From Leptasterias polaris (taxonomy: Eukaryota > Echinodermata > Asteroidea > Forcipulatida > Asteriidae), in assembly GCA_037783415.1 (NCBI GenBank), contig JAZGTN010000176.1, positions 124,001-188,000 of the forward strand: DNA of 64,000 bases. Reading direction: 5' to 3'. The notes under the pieces are model-generated. The model was not told where the DNA came from, searched no databases, and saw only the letters and a program-made list of their open reading frames with translations. The position numbers and the translations under genes are program-made. This document shows, in pieces, positions 46,019 to 57,900 of this stretch (positions within the stretch are counted from its first letter, which is position 1; each line of letters opens with the position of its first letter).

Positions 46019-46919
46019 ACTTCGGACTTCTTGTCCAAGTACATCCCCTCAAGACTGGGGTTGATGGCTTTCTGTGATGGGATGGCAAAACCTGGTTCTA
46101 GAGTCTAGTTTGCAAAGCCCCCCGATTGGCAGGGAGTCTTTGGCAATCATCTCTGCCAGAAGGGAAGAATTTGTTTTCGTTCGGACAGGGCTGTATTGAA
46201 TTTTCTTTCAGGAATGGAAATCAGTTAGTGATGGTTGCAAAGAAGTTTTCTTGTGAAGTCTTCAGGTCAGGTGCTTGAATCATATATATGTATATTATTT
46301 TCCCCAGTAGAACCTCCGACGTATTGACCTTATAATAATGATCAATGAAGCAGATATAACAGCCAGCCACTGTGTTTCTGAAGTACATACAGTTTAAATG
46401 TATGTTGGTGTCTCTATGTGGAAAATCTAATTTTAATCAGAAATTAAAGTCAAATTGATATTATTTATTGTGCAAAAGTTTGAGCTGGCTCAAAGACCAC
46501 GAATATGATGTAAACATGAAATAAAGTAATAGTGGTTCTTGACATTTGATTTTTTTGTAACTTTCAACTTCTGGTTGGAACCTGAAGTCAAAGTCAAATG
46601 GGGCAAGAGTTTGTGGAGCATTTGTTTAGTTTTTAAGGACCTTTCATATGATTTATACATGTAGCTTGTTAAATTTGAACGTGTGCTTCAGTAGTTATGA
46701 TTTTTTCAAATATTAAAGTTTGATTTAATGTTATTCGATACCTGATGATTTCATCATGCATCATAACAACTGTGCTGTCTTGATATTGAAGTTCAATTGT
46801 CTGATGAGTTTCAATGTTCAATTCAGTTTCATTCTTGACTTTTGCGGCAGACAGTAGTTTCGTGGAAGAAGATGTAGAAGGAAAAAGGGGGGGGGGAAAC
46901 AAACGAGCAAAAACAATAT
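46019..46919. other. Possible 3' UTR and non-coding sequence
   Basis: No coding signal. Contains the AATAAA noted for the preceding exon and a G-run at 46887-46896 just before the next DIRS-type element. Confidence 0.35.
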
Positions 46920-47261
46920 GGTCCACAGTGGGCCCTCTCTTTACTGCTAATTTGTAAGTTTTTCAGGCACATGTACCACAGCGCCCTCAAGGACACATAC
47001 CCTTTACCCATGATGCCCAGGGGCATAGCCTTCTATTTTTCTTTAGCAACCTTTTCAGGTTGGATTTGTTTTTCTTGTTTTTCTCGTTCCTCTCGCTATA
47101 GAAGTTTTTCTTAAAATTTTGCAGTTATAATTACAGTTATTATTCTTTAGTGAATTTGCTGTGTTGTTTAGTCTACTAGAGGTAGATTTTCTGACGCTCT
47201 TAGTGTAGAAAGATAAAAGGTGAGTTGTCGAGAACGTTTTCTACTTATTTTCCTTCCAGCA

Positions 47262-48965
47262 TGGCGGACTTCGACAGTGTAGTGGGTTGTACGGTTCCGA
47301 GCAATTTTGTCCCTTGCTCCAAGTGTAGCCCTCCAAGACTTGCATGAATTATGCCCCAAATGTAGTGTTTGTTCTCAAGCAGCTCCATGTGATATTTGTT
47401 CTGGATGGACGCCTGGTCAGTGGGAGGTAATCTCAGCATGGGTTCGTAGAGTCGTTCCCCCAGTGGTGACTCGGCCCGGAGCAACGCGGCGGGTTCTTCC
47501 CACCTTAAGAAAGTCTCTATACCAGGCCCTGCTGGCATGCCTATTGTGCCTCTGCTGAGCAGCACCACTCCTGGTAGACACGGCCGGAGCCACCCTTTCT
47601 ACTGTATTGGCTAAGGCTACCGGCAAGGCTGAACGGGTAATTAAACCAAAAGGTAAAAAAAACGGTGTCGCCTACTCAGCCTTTGTCCCCCGGTCCAACA
47701 GCTGGCAAGGCCGGTGCTGTGGTTAGCGATGAGCCGGTTACCGGACCTGCGCTAAACCAATTTGGGCCATCCTTCAGTGTTGCTCGGTTGAACAAACCGA
47801 GTGCTGGAAAATTCAATAGACCTACCCGGTCAATCCAGGCTGTTCGCAAGCAGCGATGTCTGGGTTCACGGATATAATTATTTCTGAGGGGGATTTCTCG
47901 GTTTTTGACACACGCCCTGAACCGTCCCCTGAATGTCAGAGCTGGCGGGATACGTTTGAGAGAAGGACCTAACTAGTTCGATGATCTTAACAAATATACA
48001 ACAATTTAACGCAACCATGATGAGCCTGGCCACCAGAAAGTTTAGCCAGTCTGGGTCGTTTACGTCACAAAGGGACCCCTCACCTGTGGGTCCAACTTTG
48101 CCAGCTGACGCCCTGTCTTTGTGTCCCTCCGGTGACCTCTCAGGATCAGATTCAAATTCGAACCAAGGCTGCCCCTTCCGCCCGGCGCTTGTTAGAGCAG
48201 TAGATCAGCCAGTACCGGGACGGGACAACTGGACCAGTGGATCCGGTACCCGGAAATGATCGATCGTCCGATGAAGAGTCGGCGATCATAGCACCCCTTT
48301 CACCGGCTGACATTCGTCTCCAATCGTCATGAAAGATATGGTGCGGGTTCTTAATATACCGATGGGAGAATCACCCGAAGACCGGCAAGATGAACGCAAA
48401 TCATTTACATGTAAACGCCGTACAAGGCCAGTTGATGCACGATCACGCACGAAGGTTTTTCCAGAGTTTCTGATTGATAACATTTGCGCCGATCACATCG
48501 ACGCCCTGGTAGCATCCAAAAAATGGCACCCCATGGACAGCTGTAAAGCAAGAGCTTTCCGAGTTAAAACGGAGAATAGGGACCATTTTTTTATGGTACC
48601 AAACATTCAAGACTCGGCCAAGGATAAAATGGCCTTGGATGGCTGATGTCACGCGTCAGGGAAATCCTCTTTTCACGATCATGTTCGGGGTAAACTTGAG
48701 GAGTCACTTGTGAAGGTTGACACTGCCTCTCGGTTTAGCCTTAAAGTGAGTTGCTTTTCACAACTGTTGTCAGAGTATTTAGTGAGTGCTTGTGAAGCTG
48801 ATTCAGAAGTTTCACCAGATTTTACTGAAATGGCTTTCAGATGCATGGATGATTGTCTTCAACTTCAGATGGAGCAATTAACCAGAATCTCCATGTTGGC
48901 CACATCGGTTTGTAGGGCTAATGTTCCTCCCATTGGATGGAGCTCGCTCACGCCTCGAGGCCTTT
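47262..48965 (+). pseudogene. DIRS gag region, degraded
   Basis: ATG at 47262 opens MADFDSVVGCTVPSNF, stopping early. In shifted frames a cysteine cluster LHELCPKCSVCSQAAPCDIC appears at about 47340-47400, matching LHKLCPRCQTC in the 57.4 kb fragment. Later frames (48329-48646, 48710-49018) are hydrophilic and gag-like (FPEFLIDNICADHIDALV). Gag is assumed to package the element RNA. At least four interruptions. Confidence 0.6.
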
Positions 48966-49021
48966 TCACTTCTTGGTTCTGGTTCACTTTATTGGTTCTG
49001 GAGTTGGAAACTATTTAGCTT

Positions 49022-50443
49022 TTGCAAATGCAAGCCATCAGACCAGCTCTCATCAAGCAATGCAGCACAGGTTTCTGCTCGACATTCTTCCTAACTCCAA
49101 AGAAGTCTCCAGGTGAGCCCCCAATTCTGAATTTGGGGCCACTCAACAAGTTTATAAAGCCAAAGAGATTCAAGAGGGAGTCACTACGCAAAGAGCTGGA
49201 TTCCCTAAAGGCTCCAGCATGGGCGGCATCCCTAGACTTGAGGGATGCCTACCTACATGTCCCAATCCGAAGTGATCACTCAAAATATCCTCGATTCCAA
49301 TACGCGGGAGTGGTGTTTGAATTCAAGGTTCAACCATTCGGTCTGTCCGCACCCAGAGTCTTCACTTGATTGGCTAAGGTCGTAGCAGTGGCACTCAGAC
49401 AACAAAACGTGGGCATTTTTGTTTACCTGGACGACTGGCTGATCGTTGCCCAAACAGAAAAAGAAGTTCGCACTGCAGTGGAGACTACAAGGCAACTGAT
49501 AGCCTCTCTTGGTTTTCTCATCATTGAGGAAAAGTCCCATCCAATTCCGTCAAAGTGCCTCACTTTCCTAGGGGCACAGATTGACCTCACTCGAGGCTTA
49601 GCGTTTCCAACTCAAGAACGGATACAGAACCTCCTGGAATGCTGTACCCATTTTGTGACAGTCAGACATGCTCCAGCAATAGCATGGCTCCGACTCCTCG
49701 GTCCTATGGCCAGCATGGTAGACTTACTACCATACTGCCGATTACGCATGAGACCAATACAGCTTCACCTGTTGGCATTCTACAGATCAAAGCTTCACCC
49801 GTTATCCTTACGAGTACCTTTACTTCACCTGGTTCACAGTCATATTCTGTGGTGGTACAACCGTCAGAACCTGAACCTCAGATTACAGTTTCCTCTCCCT
49901 TGACCAACTCTAACTCTTAAAACAGATGCATCAAACACGGGTTCTGGAGCTCACATGGGGGAAGACTCAGTAGCGGGTGTGTGGTGACAGCAAAACAACA
50001 CCTTCACATCAATGTCTTGGAACTCCTGGTGGTGCACAAGGCTCTCGGAGAAGCACACAGGACCAGGTGGTCATGATTCGTTTGGACAATTTAACAGTTG
50101 TGTCATACATAAACAGGCAGGCAGTTACCCGGTCTCCACAAATGTGCCTGTTTTTATGGGACCTCATACAGTGGACCATCCCCAACGGAACACTGCCGAG
50201 GGTAGTACATGTGGCAGGGAGCCAGAATGGCAGATGCCCTGTCAAGGGGCAAGGTTGTCCCTACAGAGTGGACTCCATCGGGTGGTCGTCCAAAACATCT
50301 TTCAAAGGATTGACCGACCCCACATCGACCTGTTTGCTTCATCAATGAATCACCAACTCCGGGTATACTGCAGCTGCACATTGAATCCTCAGGCATGGGC
50401 ATCAGATGCCCTGTCGATAGATTGGGGGAACATGTTTGCATAA
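49022..50443 (+). pseudogene. DIRS reverse transcriptase-RNase H, degraded
   Basis: TGFCSTFFLTPKKSPGEPPI, SLDLRDAYLHVPIRSDH (motif A) and VQPFGLSAPRVFT (motif B) lie in 49022-49369, which ends in an in-frame stop. The same frame resumes with FVYLDDWLIVAQ (motif C) and runs to 49903. RNase H pieces follow in other frames: KTDASNTGSGAHMG, RLDNLTVVSYINRQ, MCLFLWDLIQW, and DRPHIDLFASSMNHQLRVY near 50320. It aligns well with the copy at 40384-42073. Confidence 0.85.
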
Positions 50444-50541
50444 ATGCCTTTCCCCCATTCTCTCTCCTTCCAAGAGTGATATCGAAAATGGAGGCCGAAC
50501 AGCTGAGTCATTCTTAAAGCCCCATTCTGGCCACGTCAACC

Positions 50542-51689
50542 TTGGTTTCTGCGGTTGATTCAGCTTCTCATTCATTTGCCACTGATGTTACCACAACAGG
50601 CGGATCTCCTAGCTCAGCCCCAGTCAGGTTTCCTCCATCCAACACTAGAGAATCTCCACCTGACTTGCTGGCTATTGTTGAGCATTTCCTCGCATCAACA
50701 GGATTTTCGAAAGAGGCTGCAGCACTGCAGCTGTACAACTATCGATTACGACATTATAGGTGGTGCAGAGAACAATCTACTGATCCATGCACATCACCTA
50801 TAAAACAAGTGGGAGATTTTTTTCTCCACTTATTTACAACAAACTTATCAGTGGCTACTCTACTAGAGGCCATCGCTCAGCAGTTGCAGCCGTACAGGAG
50901 GGATTCTCCGATGGGTCAGCCGTTTCCACTAACCAGGCAGTCACTCAACTGGTTAATGGAATGTTTGTCAAGCGCCTACCGCAACATAGTCTGCTATCTT
51001 CGTGAGACCGCAACATAGTCTGCTATCTTCGTGAGACCTGGGCAGGGTTTTACAGACATTAGCACTTCCCCCCTCTGAGCCCGTTGCTGGCGCCTCTCTC
51101 ATCGACCTGATGACAAAAACAGCCTTCCTTCTTGCATCTGCAACAGCTAGGAGGAGTGAATTACATGCTGTCACTACAAGCGAGGTACACATTTGATTGG
51201 AACCCCATGGGGCAGTCTTGTTCCCATACAGGTTTTTTGGCTTAGAACCAGACGTCTTCTTTTTCTCAACCGAATATCTTTGTTCCAGAGATCAAATCTG
51301 TTTCTTCAACCCCTGAAGACAAGCTCTGGTACCCACGAGCCTTCAAATGGTACTTGGCTAGAACAAAATCCCTAAGGACGTCCTTGTCAGAACTTTTTAT
51401 CACTACCACATCTCCCCATCGTCCGGCAAGTCGTGATACCGTTCAAGCTTCAATCCCAGGGTGGGCATCTTTGCCTGCCGAGTCTGTATGGGCACACAAT
51501 GTCTGGGCATTGTCTACTACTTGGGCACCCCTGAAAGGTGTGCCTCTGCATGAGATCTTACAGGCAGCGGCATGGAAGACTGCCTCATCATTTGTCTCCT
51601 GCTACCTGAAGGATGTTTTGCAGGTAGAGGGAAGCACAGGTAGAGCAGCCCTTGCATCTGGCAACACCCAATCAGAAGTGGATGCTTAG
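50542..51689 (+). pseudogene. DIRS tyrosine recombinase, degraded
   Basis: The N-terminal domain is seen as LYNYRLRHYRWCREQSTDPC with QVGDFFLHLFTTNLSVAT. A perfect 29-bp tandem duplication (50979-51007 and 51008-51036) shifts the frame. Further on, ARRSELHAV (first arginine box) is visible at about 51148. The C-terminal box PLHEILQAAAWKTASSFVSC continues to YLKDV. The HxxR box appears as HNVWA, so the arginine is lost. Clearly inactive. Confidence 0.8.
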
Positions 51690-51900
51690 ATGGAAAGAGG
51701 GGTCCTGCTGCTCCTAGATGCTGGAAAGGTGTGACGGTTCCTGTGGAGCAATAACTATTTTCAGTGAGTACTTTTCACTTATTTACCCATTATTTATATT
51801 TAGATATTAAGGCCTTGAGGGGTTAATGCCTACTGCCGCTACTTGCTCCTCACTAGCCTGAAATGTCACAGCCATGCCCTCCTCCTCTTCAGTTTACTCT

Positions 51901-52003
51901 ATGCAATTGTAACAAATAGCAGGTAAGAGAGGGCCCGCTGTGGTGTACTACAAATCTTAGATGATTTGGTAGTCGAAGAGGGGCCAATACTTACCTGCTA
52001 TTT
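51901..52003 (+). repeat. Internal complementary region of the second DIRS-type element
   Basis: The first half (AGCAGGTAAGAGAGGGCCCG) is complementary to the left terminus; the second half (TACAAATC...GATTTGGTAGTC...GGGGCCAATACTTACCTGCT) is complementary to the outer right terminus at 52770-52826. Confidence 0.75.
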
Positions 52004-52155
52004 TTTCCTAACCCTCCTGCCCCTCTTAAAGGCTTACCCTCATCTGGAGTATTTTTGCTTCAGAAGAGAGGACGCTATGCCCCTGGGCATCATGGGTAAA
52101 GGGTATGGGCTCGTGAGGGCGCTGTGGTACATGTGCATGAAAAACTTAGCGATTG

Positions 52156-52736
52156 CAGAGATCAGATGCCAACATTTACGATTTAGGCGTAATTTGTACG
52201 ATTTATTTATCAAATTACGACAATACGATCATCGTTTCGTTCTTTACGATTTTATAAATATCTAGTAATAAACCATTTAATGTACGTGTTGTGTCTTGAC
52301 TCCTATTTTTTTTCATAGCGCGTATCACTAAAATGTATTCGGTATCTGACTGTTTGTGCGAATTGTAGCGCATGAAACAGTGCATATGTAGTAATGTGTC
52401 AGTGAAAACAACGCGCCCACGGTAAAAGAGCCTAATTGGGCGTAGTAAGTATTAGGCTGGTGTCCTCGTTTTACATGTAATAAGACAATGTGTTAGAAGA
52501 CCGGCAACCAGCTATGTCAGTTGCTAAGCAAGTCGCCCCAGGTATAGTGACGTTGATATCGGGGCGATGAGAAAACAGCGTGTCGTCGCGTCTTGCATGC
52601 TCTCGTCGTAACAACAGGTTAGTACATCATGTATGATATAGGTCTGTTTAATGCTAAATTGTATGGACAATTCTGAGTCTGAGGGCAATTTATACTCTTT
52701 TTGAATTTGAAATGTTGGCATCTCTGCGATTGAGGC
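52156..52736. mobile_element. hAT-like MITE nested in the DIRS terminus, 581 bp
   Basis: The left end is CAGAGATCAGATGCCAACAT and the right end ATGTTGGCATCTCTG, the same TIR with a small indel. CGATTG lies outside both ends (52150-52155, 52737-52742). Removing the insert restores a continuous DIRS terminus (AACTTAGCGATTG|AGGCCTTCGG). The CAGAG start fits hAT TIRs, but only 6-7 bp of duplication are visible instead of eight. Confidence 0.7.
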
Positions 52737-52835
52737 CTTCGGCCTTGGGAATAATGCAATTGTAAGAATTAGCAGGTAAGTATCGGCCCCTCGTGGACTA
52801 CCAAATCACCAAAGATTTGTAGTAGTTGTAGGTGT

Positions 52836-53283
52836 TTGACTAGACTTGATTTCAAGTCCGAGTGTCACAAATTCCTTTCAGTTTCCGAACATGTGATGCT
52901 CATTGTCCACAAAGCACTTAACGGCAAGGCTCCCCACTATATCTCTGAACTGCTTCAAGTTTACACTCCGTCAAGGAATCTTCGATCCAGTACCATGCTT
53001 CTCCTCAAGGAACCCAAGTCTCAACACTCCTGGGGTGACAGGTCTTTTTCTGTAGCTGCGCCACGCATCTGGAACTCTCTACCACATAATCTTAGATCTT
53101 GTCTTTGTACCACAAAATTTAAATCACTTCTCAAAACTTATCTAATGTCACAGGTTTTCAAGGAATAATTTAGTTGTTTCTGTTTTTCTTTTGTTTGTTT
53201 TTTTGGTTTACTGCGCCTTGAACACCCAGCAGGGTGGATATGTGCGCATAACAAGTCTTTATTATTATTATTATTATTATGTG
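52836..53283 (+). mobile_element. 5'-truncated L2/CR1-class LINE 3' end
   Basis: The 110-residue frame 52836-53168 reads HVMLIVHKALNGKAPHYISE, LLLKEPKSQHSWGDRSFSVA and APRIWNSLPHNLRS, the well-known C-terminal end of many L2/CR1-type ORF2 proteins. The 3' UTR has TGCGCCTTGAACACCCAGCA, GGATATGTGCGCATAACAAG and a (TTA)n tail at 53262-53280. It directly abuts the right end of the DIRS-type element. Confidence 0.85.
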
Positions 53284-54480
53284 TGCATCTTTTGTCCATT
53301 TAGCCAGCGCAAACACCCCTGTTTTACTTTGGTTGAGTCAAATATGTTCTAGCCAATCACGCGTAGGCTAATTCGCAGGAAGTATTGCACAACAGTACTA
53401 GTCGTACCACATAATTATAGGCGCGGCCTGCATGATTTAGACGTCACTGTACTTATGCCAGTTTATATTGTTAGTGTAGCCATGGTCTTTGTTGGTAACC
53501 TGAATTCCAAGAATCTAGGGAATGTGCTAATGTGTTTTATTGTGAGTGAGGGAAAGTGAATGTGATTGCTGATGAAATCAGTAAAAACTCGGGCAGAACA
53601 CAAATTGATCGTCTGAGAGAAGGCAGAGGTTTTTGAGAGAGAACTGAGGCCCGATGTGAGTGTGTGATAAAGCAGACCAGTTGCAACTAGGCTATCCTCG
53701 GTTACAAGTAACCCATGGTTTTTTAAGATTTGGCAAAAAAAAGCTCAGTGCCAAATGTTAGCCAGCATTATTTTCCAACGGTCCAATTTTGACTCGCCGT
53801 TTGCAACACTCAGCCTCCAGAGAGGAAGTTCGTCTCCAGTTAATGGCCATGGCCGTAGAGATCGACCGGGTAACCGTCCATGGGACAAACCCGCTGAAGT
53901 ACACCGGGAGAACCGGGTGCATACGTGTTTGTGAGAGAGCCTGTGTGGCAACCCATATGGTGGGACCAGGCAGTCTGTGTGACAACCCTTTTACCCGACC
54001 TAGTGCAGAAGTTGGATAAAGCAAGAAGGCTGTTCAATAGTGAATGCTGAGACCTCCAAATTTCAGAGGAAGGTCCAATTAATTAATATAACTTTAAAAG
54101 TATTAGCAATCTTTGAATTGCGAATTGAACTGAATTTGAAACGATAGAGAAGAATAATTGAATTGTACAAACACTTAAAGCTGATGGAATAATTACTTCG
54201 AATGTATTTTCAGAGAGTGAACATACAAAGGTTGAATTGAGATTCAAACTGATTTTGAAAACGATATAAGGAATAAATGATTGGAGTGGACAAATATTTC
54301 AAGCTATAATAAAGTAGTCAATTCTGATGCACTCCCAGTGATTGAATTATAGGGAAGTTAATGTTGGCAAGTACCCAACTATATCCTATACCACTCAAAC
54401 ACTTGTAAATAATACTGTAATTAATTGTTGTAAATAAATTGAAGTTTATTTTTCATGTCGAAATTCAACTTTGTCTCCTT
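53284..54480. other. Unassigned stretch, possibly retroelement debris
   Basis: At 53780-54020 both strands have moderately long open frames and a GC content above the surroundings; the plus strand reads NGHGRRDRPGNRPWDKPAEV, which resembles the hydrophilic tail of a polyprotein. 54060-54340 has two related AT-rich units (GAATTGAACTGAATTTGAAA; GAGATTCAAACTGATTTTGA). No family could be assigned. Confidence 0.3.
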
Positions 54481-54487
54481 TTGCAAG

Positions 54488-54630
54488 ATCATTTTGTCAT
54501 TTGGAATCTTAGTCACCATTTTACTATAACAGCCGCAAACCAAAAGGAAAGTGGTGACACTGAGATTGTGGTTATTTCTCTGCATCAGCCTCGCAAAAAT
54601 CCCCCACAGATTGGCTATCACATGCTCTAA
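54488..54630 (+). CDS. Weak candidate terminal exon
   Basis: A pyrimidine-rich CTCCTTTTGCAAG acceptor precedes a frame reading HFVIWNLSHHFTITAANQKE, GDTEIVVISLHQPRK and ending in TAA at 54628-54630. The composition is protein-like, but the acceptor is not CAG and no partner exon was found. Confidence 0.22.
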
Positions 54631-55505
54631 ATTGCGATCTCAGACTTTACCCTCTTGTGTATAAGAGAAATTTATTTATTCACAACTGAATTTACATAAC
54701 ACTGATACCAAAGAGATGGCCGAAAAGGAGGCCATAAAACTCATGTTGGCCGCTTCTATTACCAATAGGTTACAATAAACCACGGTCAAAGACTTAATTA
54801 GAACCAAGTGTAGACTTGAAACCAAGTGTAGTCTTGGACTGAAGCTTGAACACCTAACAAAATAAAAACCTACAACAAAACAAAATATATTCAATTTGAA
54901 AAAGGATTTAAAATGCAAATAATAGCAAAACGTGTTCATCCTTCAGCTGAACACCTTTTCTATTGTTCAGCTTGTTGGTTGTTGACTGTAGATTGATACT
55001 TGTTAAATAGAAATGAGGACTACCTTACAAAAAAGCTTTGGCCAATGTATAAACATTTTCCTTTCAAAAAATTCAAAGTTTTGCCTCTGTCTTGCTTGAC
55101 TTTTTAATGTTGCTGTTTCCACTTTTATTTGTTAGGTTAGAATGTAAATATATTATTTACATTTCACACACAATTTTGCTGAATAATAAATATTGATAAA
55201 AATAAACGCCTATTAAAGCATTGTTAAGTGGATGCTTTCCAAGCTCTGTTGAAAACAATGCAGTTGGGACGTATGTAGAATTTCAGCTACCTCATCAACT
55301 ATACAAAGTTTGAGTACAGGCTAAATTCCTTTTATGAAAATGTGATAGCTAATTTAGTAGGAAATCTCAGCTAAAGTAAATATTGATTCGTCAATTCGTA
55401 ACTCACTACTTTGAGGTTAGCCCATATTTGTTAACTGTTCGTTAAACCAATATATTATGAATTGCATTAATTCGTAGTTGATATTATGATTAACAAACTA
55501 TGTAG

Positions 55506-55587
55506 GACTTCATACACGATGCAAGCCAGCGGTATTCATCACCATTTACATCTCCTGACAGCAGCCAAAACCACAGAATGGATGAAA
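55506..55587 (+). CDS. Candidate exon 1 of a host gene pair, unrecognised
   Basis: Acceptor ACTATGTAG precedes and a consensus GTGAGT donor (55588) follows. The frame reads DFIHDASQRYSSPFTSPDSS, then QNHRMDE, and ends one base into a codon. The next exon at 55800 begins with two bases of a codon, so splicing keeps the frame. Ser/Pro-rich, hydrophilic, probably disordered. Not recognised. Confidence 0.5.
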
Positions 55588-55799
55588 GTGAGTAAGCTTT
55601 ACCTTAAGAATTCACATAAATGCCTATAAATGTCTCATATTTCTAAAGCTTCCTTTTTTAGCCAATGTTTGTTTGTTGTTGTTTTTTTATATTTTGCAAA
55701 CATGATAAAAGCATGTGAACAACATTGATTATTGTCCAAGACACATGTGTGCACTTTATGTGACCCAACTTAAAGTCTTCTCCACAATCTTTTTTAAAG

Positions 55800-55969
55800 G
55801 AGGGCGGTATGATGTCATAGGGCAGGAGCTTTTTGATTTGACATCATTGGAACGTAAACTAAATCAGTCTGAACGTGGTCTGAATGGCAACAGTCATGCA
55901 GAGTGTGAGGGGGTTTTGGGGTCACCCTCCCCTGTTTTGTTTGTTTTTGTTTGTTTTATTTTATTTTAG
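55800..55969 (+). CDS. Candidate next exon of the same host gene
   Basis: Acceptor CTTTTTTAAAG precedes. In phase with the 55506-55587 exon the frame reads GRYDVIGQELFDLTSLERKL, then NQSERGLNGNSHAE. After that it runs into TTTGTTTG-type low complexity, so the true exon probably ends at a donor near 55900 (A|GTGTGAG) or the stop at 55969 is used. Hydrophilic with a possible short helix. No family recognised. Confidence 0.45.
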
Positions 55970-56481
55970 AATTTAGTATGGTGATTTTTTTTTTTGGCAT
56001 CATTAATGAAATTACGATGGACAAATTAACAGCCTTCATCAGCTATACAACAATGTGCACACTTGCCACAGTTAGTTCGCAGCCTGTTGAATAGATGCTC
56101 TGCTGATTTGTTATGCTTAGATTGTTTGGCTATGCATACATAATGCAGGAATGATATTCTTCCTATCAGTGTGATTTCCAATTTGAATGCCCCTGGAAAA
56201 ATCTGAAATCTTTTGAAAAGTCTATTTAAACCTATACCACATGTACATGTATGTCAGCCCTTGTATTCAAAGAAATGTTTCTACTAGTACTGCCAAGGAC
56301 CAAATATCATGCCTGATATTGAGCTGAGAGGTCTTATTTTGAAAAAACCCCAAAACATTTAGAGTATTAAGATGATTTCAAAAAAATATTTCAGCTGGAA
56401 ATTCTGTAACCCCGGCCATGCTTCTTTTCTTTTCACCCGCTCCCCGCTAAGTTTTTGCAGCTGAGAAATCCGTAAGCCAAG
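55970..56481. other. Non-coding, probably intron or 3' UTR
   Basis: No coding frame or repeat structure recognised. Confidence 0.35.
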
Positions 56482-57367
56482 TACCGTAATTTCCTGCGGA
56501 TAAGACGCGTCTTATCTGACTTTCAAAGGTAGAAAATAGTCACTGCGTCTTATCTTCCGATGCGCCTAATCTGATTTCGATTGAGTTCATTGTGATGATT
56601 ACATTGTAAAGTCTTACATTTATACTGCAAAATAGTTCCTTTATTTCGTCCAGGGTAATTCTACATGTCACATTTTTCTTAAAATAAAACCTGCATGATC
56701 ATTCACATTTTTGACAAAACTTGCCAAAGAACGAAGTCATGCACTGGCCATGCTGCTGCCCACAATAATAATAAAAAATACCCTCGCGAATGAGCGACGA
56801 TCAATGCGGCATCACACAGTACACTGCTAGATCACATGACAGGTACTAGTCTTTATAAACAAGTCGTTTTTGTATGTTATCGTGAATTTCGCCAACAGAG
56901 GGCGTACGTTCCTAATGTGAAAGCATTATTAAGAAAGCGCCCTCTAGCGTTCGTTGGTTCTTCAAAAGAGCGAGATAGCAAAGACAGCAGCCAATTCATT
57001 GGGAAAAACGTGTATCTGCGCTCGCTCGTTGTGTAAAACGAAAAACTGTAAAGCTCTGGTTATATAAAAAAAAAAAAAATGAACATGGACAAAATAATAA
57101 TGAAAAAATAGCAGTGATGTTTTACTCGTCTTCGTGATTATAAAATTACGCTATGGTAAGTGTGCTTATACCATCACAATGACCACTGTATGTGTTGATG
57201 TACAAGCAGTATGATACTTGGCGAGCGTGTATAATGTGAAAGATATTAAAAAATTATTGCGCCTTATGCGGCGGGGCGCCTTATCTGATAACCCTTAAAT
57301 ATTATTTTGGTAATTTGAGGTACTGCGCCTTATGCGCCGAGCGCCTTATCCGCAGGAAATTACGGTA
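56482..57367. mobile_element. TIR element B (CCGTAATTTC ends, TA flanks), about 886 bp
   Basis: The left end is TACCGTAATTTCCTGCGGAT with AAGACGCG; the right end is the reverse complement (ATCCGCAGGAAATTACGGTA). GCGTCTTATC and GCGCCTTAT words repeat subterminally. TA flanks. It is clearly related to element A at 7845-9304. No transposase. Confidence 0.75.
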
Positions 57368-57390
57368 TTTAAAACAAGATGGCCTTATAC

Positions 57391-57900
57391 CTACAAGGTC
57401 AAGAAAAATACATCAGAGAAAAGACTCATGAAATCACGAAAAACAGCACGAAAAAAAACCTCAGAATCGACCTCACCTGGTTTGGAAAAATTTAAATGAC
57501 TGACTGGCAGATGGCAAGTTTGACAGCGGGGGCAAAGCTTGTGTAAATCTTGTGAAGGACGAAGAAGTAAACAAAATGAACAACAATTTTGAAATGACGG
57601 CCCCACACCACGCTTACCTTGTGGTGCCGCCATGTTATATTTTTCTTTTTTTGTTGAAAGAAAAATATTAAATTCTGGTAAAAAAACAGAAAAACACCAA
57701 GAAAACCACTGGAAAACGTGTGGTATGGAACGTAAATCAGCAAGTAAAAACTCAACTAAATCAAATAAAAATTTAGCAAAAAAATTGTTTCATTAAAAAC
57801 CCAAACGGAGCTCTTCCTAAACACGTCTTGACATCACAGACGCCAGAGAATAAGAGGACGAATTGTCTCACATGTAGGGGCATGGTGGAAGGGTCTGCAT
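57391..57900 (-). mobile_element. 5' fragment of a DIRS-type element (terminus, leader, gag start)
   Basis: On the minus strand, 57900-57840 matches the left terminus of the 39.8 kb DIRS element (GACCCTTCCACCATGCC, GTGAGACAATTCGTCCTCTT, GGCGTCTGTGATGTCAAGAC). The leader follows at 57840-57640 (GTTGAGTTTTTACTTGCTG), then ATG at about 57633 starts MAAPQGKRGVGPSFQNC with LHKLCPRCQTCHLPVSHL. The gag frame runs to 57391 and is cut off there, a few bases from TIR element B. It shows that an intact relative had a cysteine-bearing gag after the MA-x-GKR start. Confidence 0.75.

Larger units (their letters stand above)
46920..52826 (+). mobile_element. Second DIRS-type retrotransposon, about 5.9 kb, decayed, with nested insertion
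   Basis: The left terminus (GTCCACAGTGGGCCCTCTCT, CAGGCACATGTACCACAGCG, GGGTATGTGTCC...GGGCATAG) and the right terminus (GGACGCTATGCCCCTGGGCA ... CTTACCTGCTA-type end) are inverted copies. An ICR at 51901-52003 joins complements of both outer ends. Gag, reverse transcriptase/RNase H and tyrosine recombinase follow in that order but carry many stops and frameshifts. The right terminus is interrupted by a 581-bp DNA element (52156-52736). Its termini differ clearly from those of the 39.8-43.9 kb copy, so it belongs to a different family. Confidence 0.85.

Noticed and set aside
53745..54037. Overlapping 65-88 residue frames as host genes
   Set aside because: Open frames in four readings at once in a GC-richer patch; no conserved motif or splice partner.
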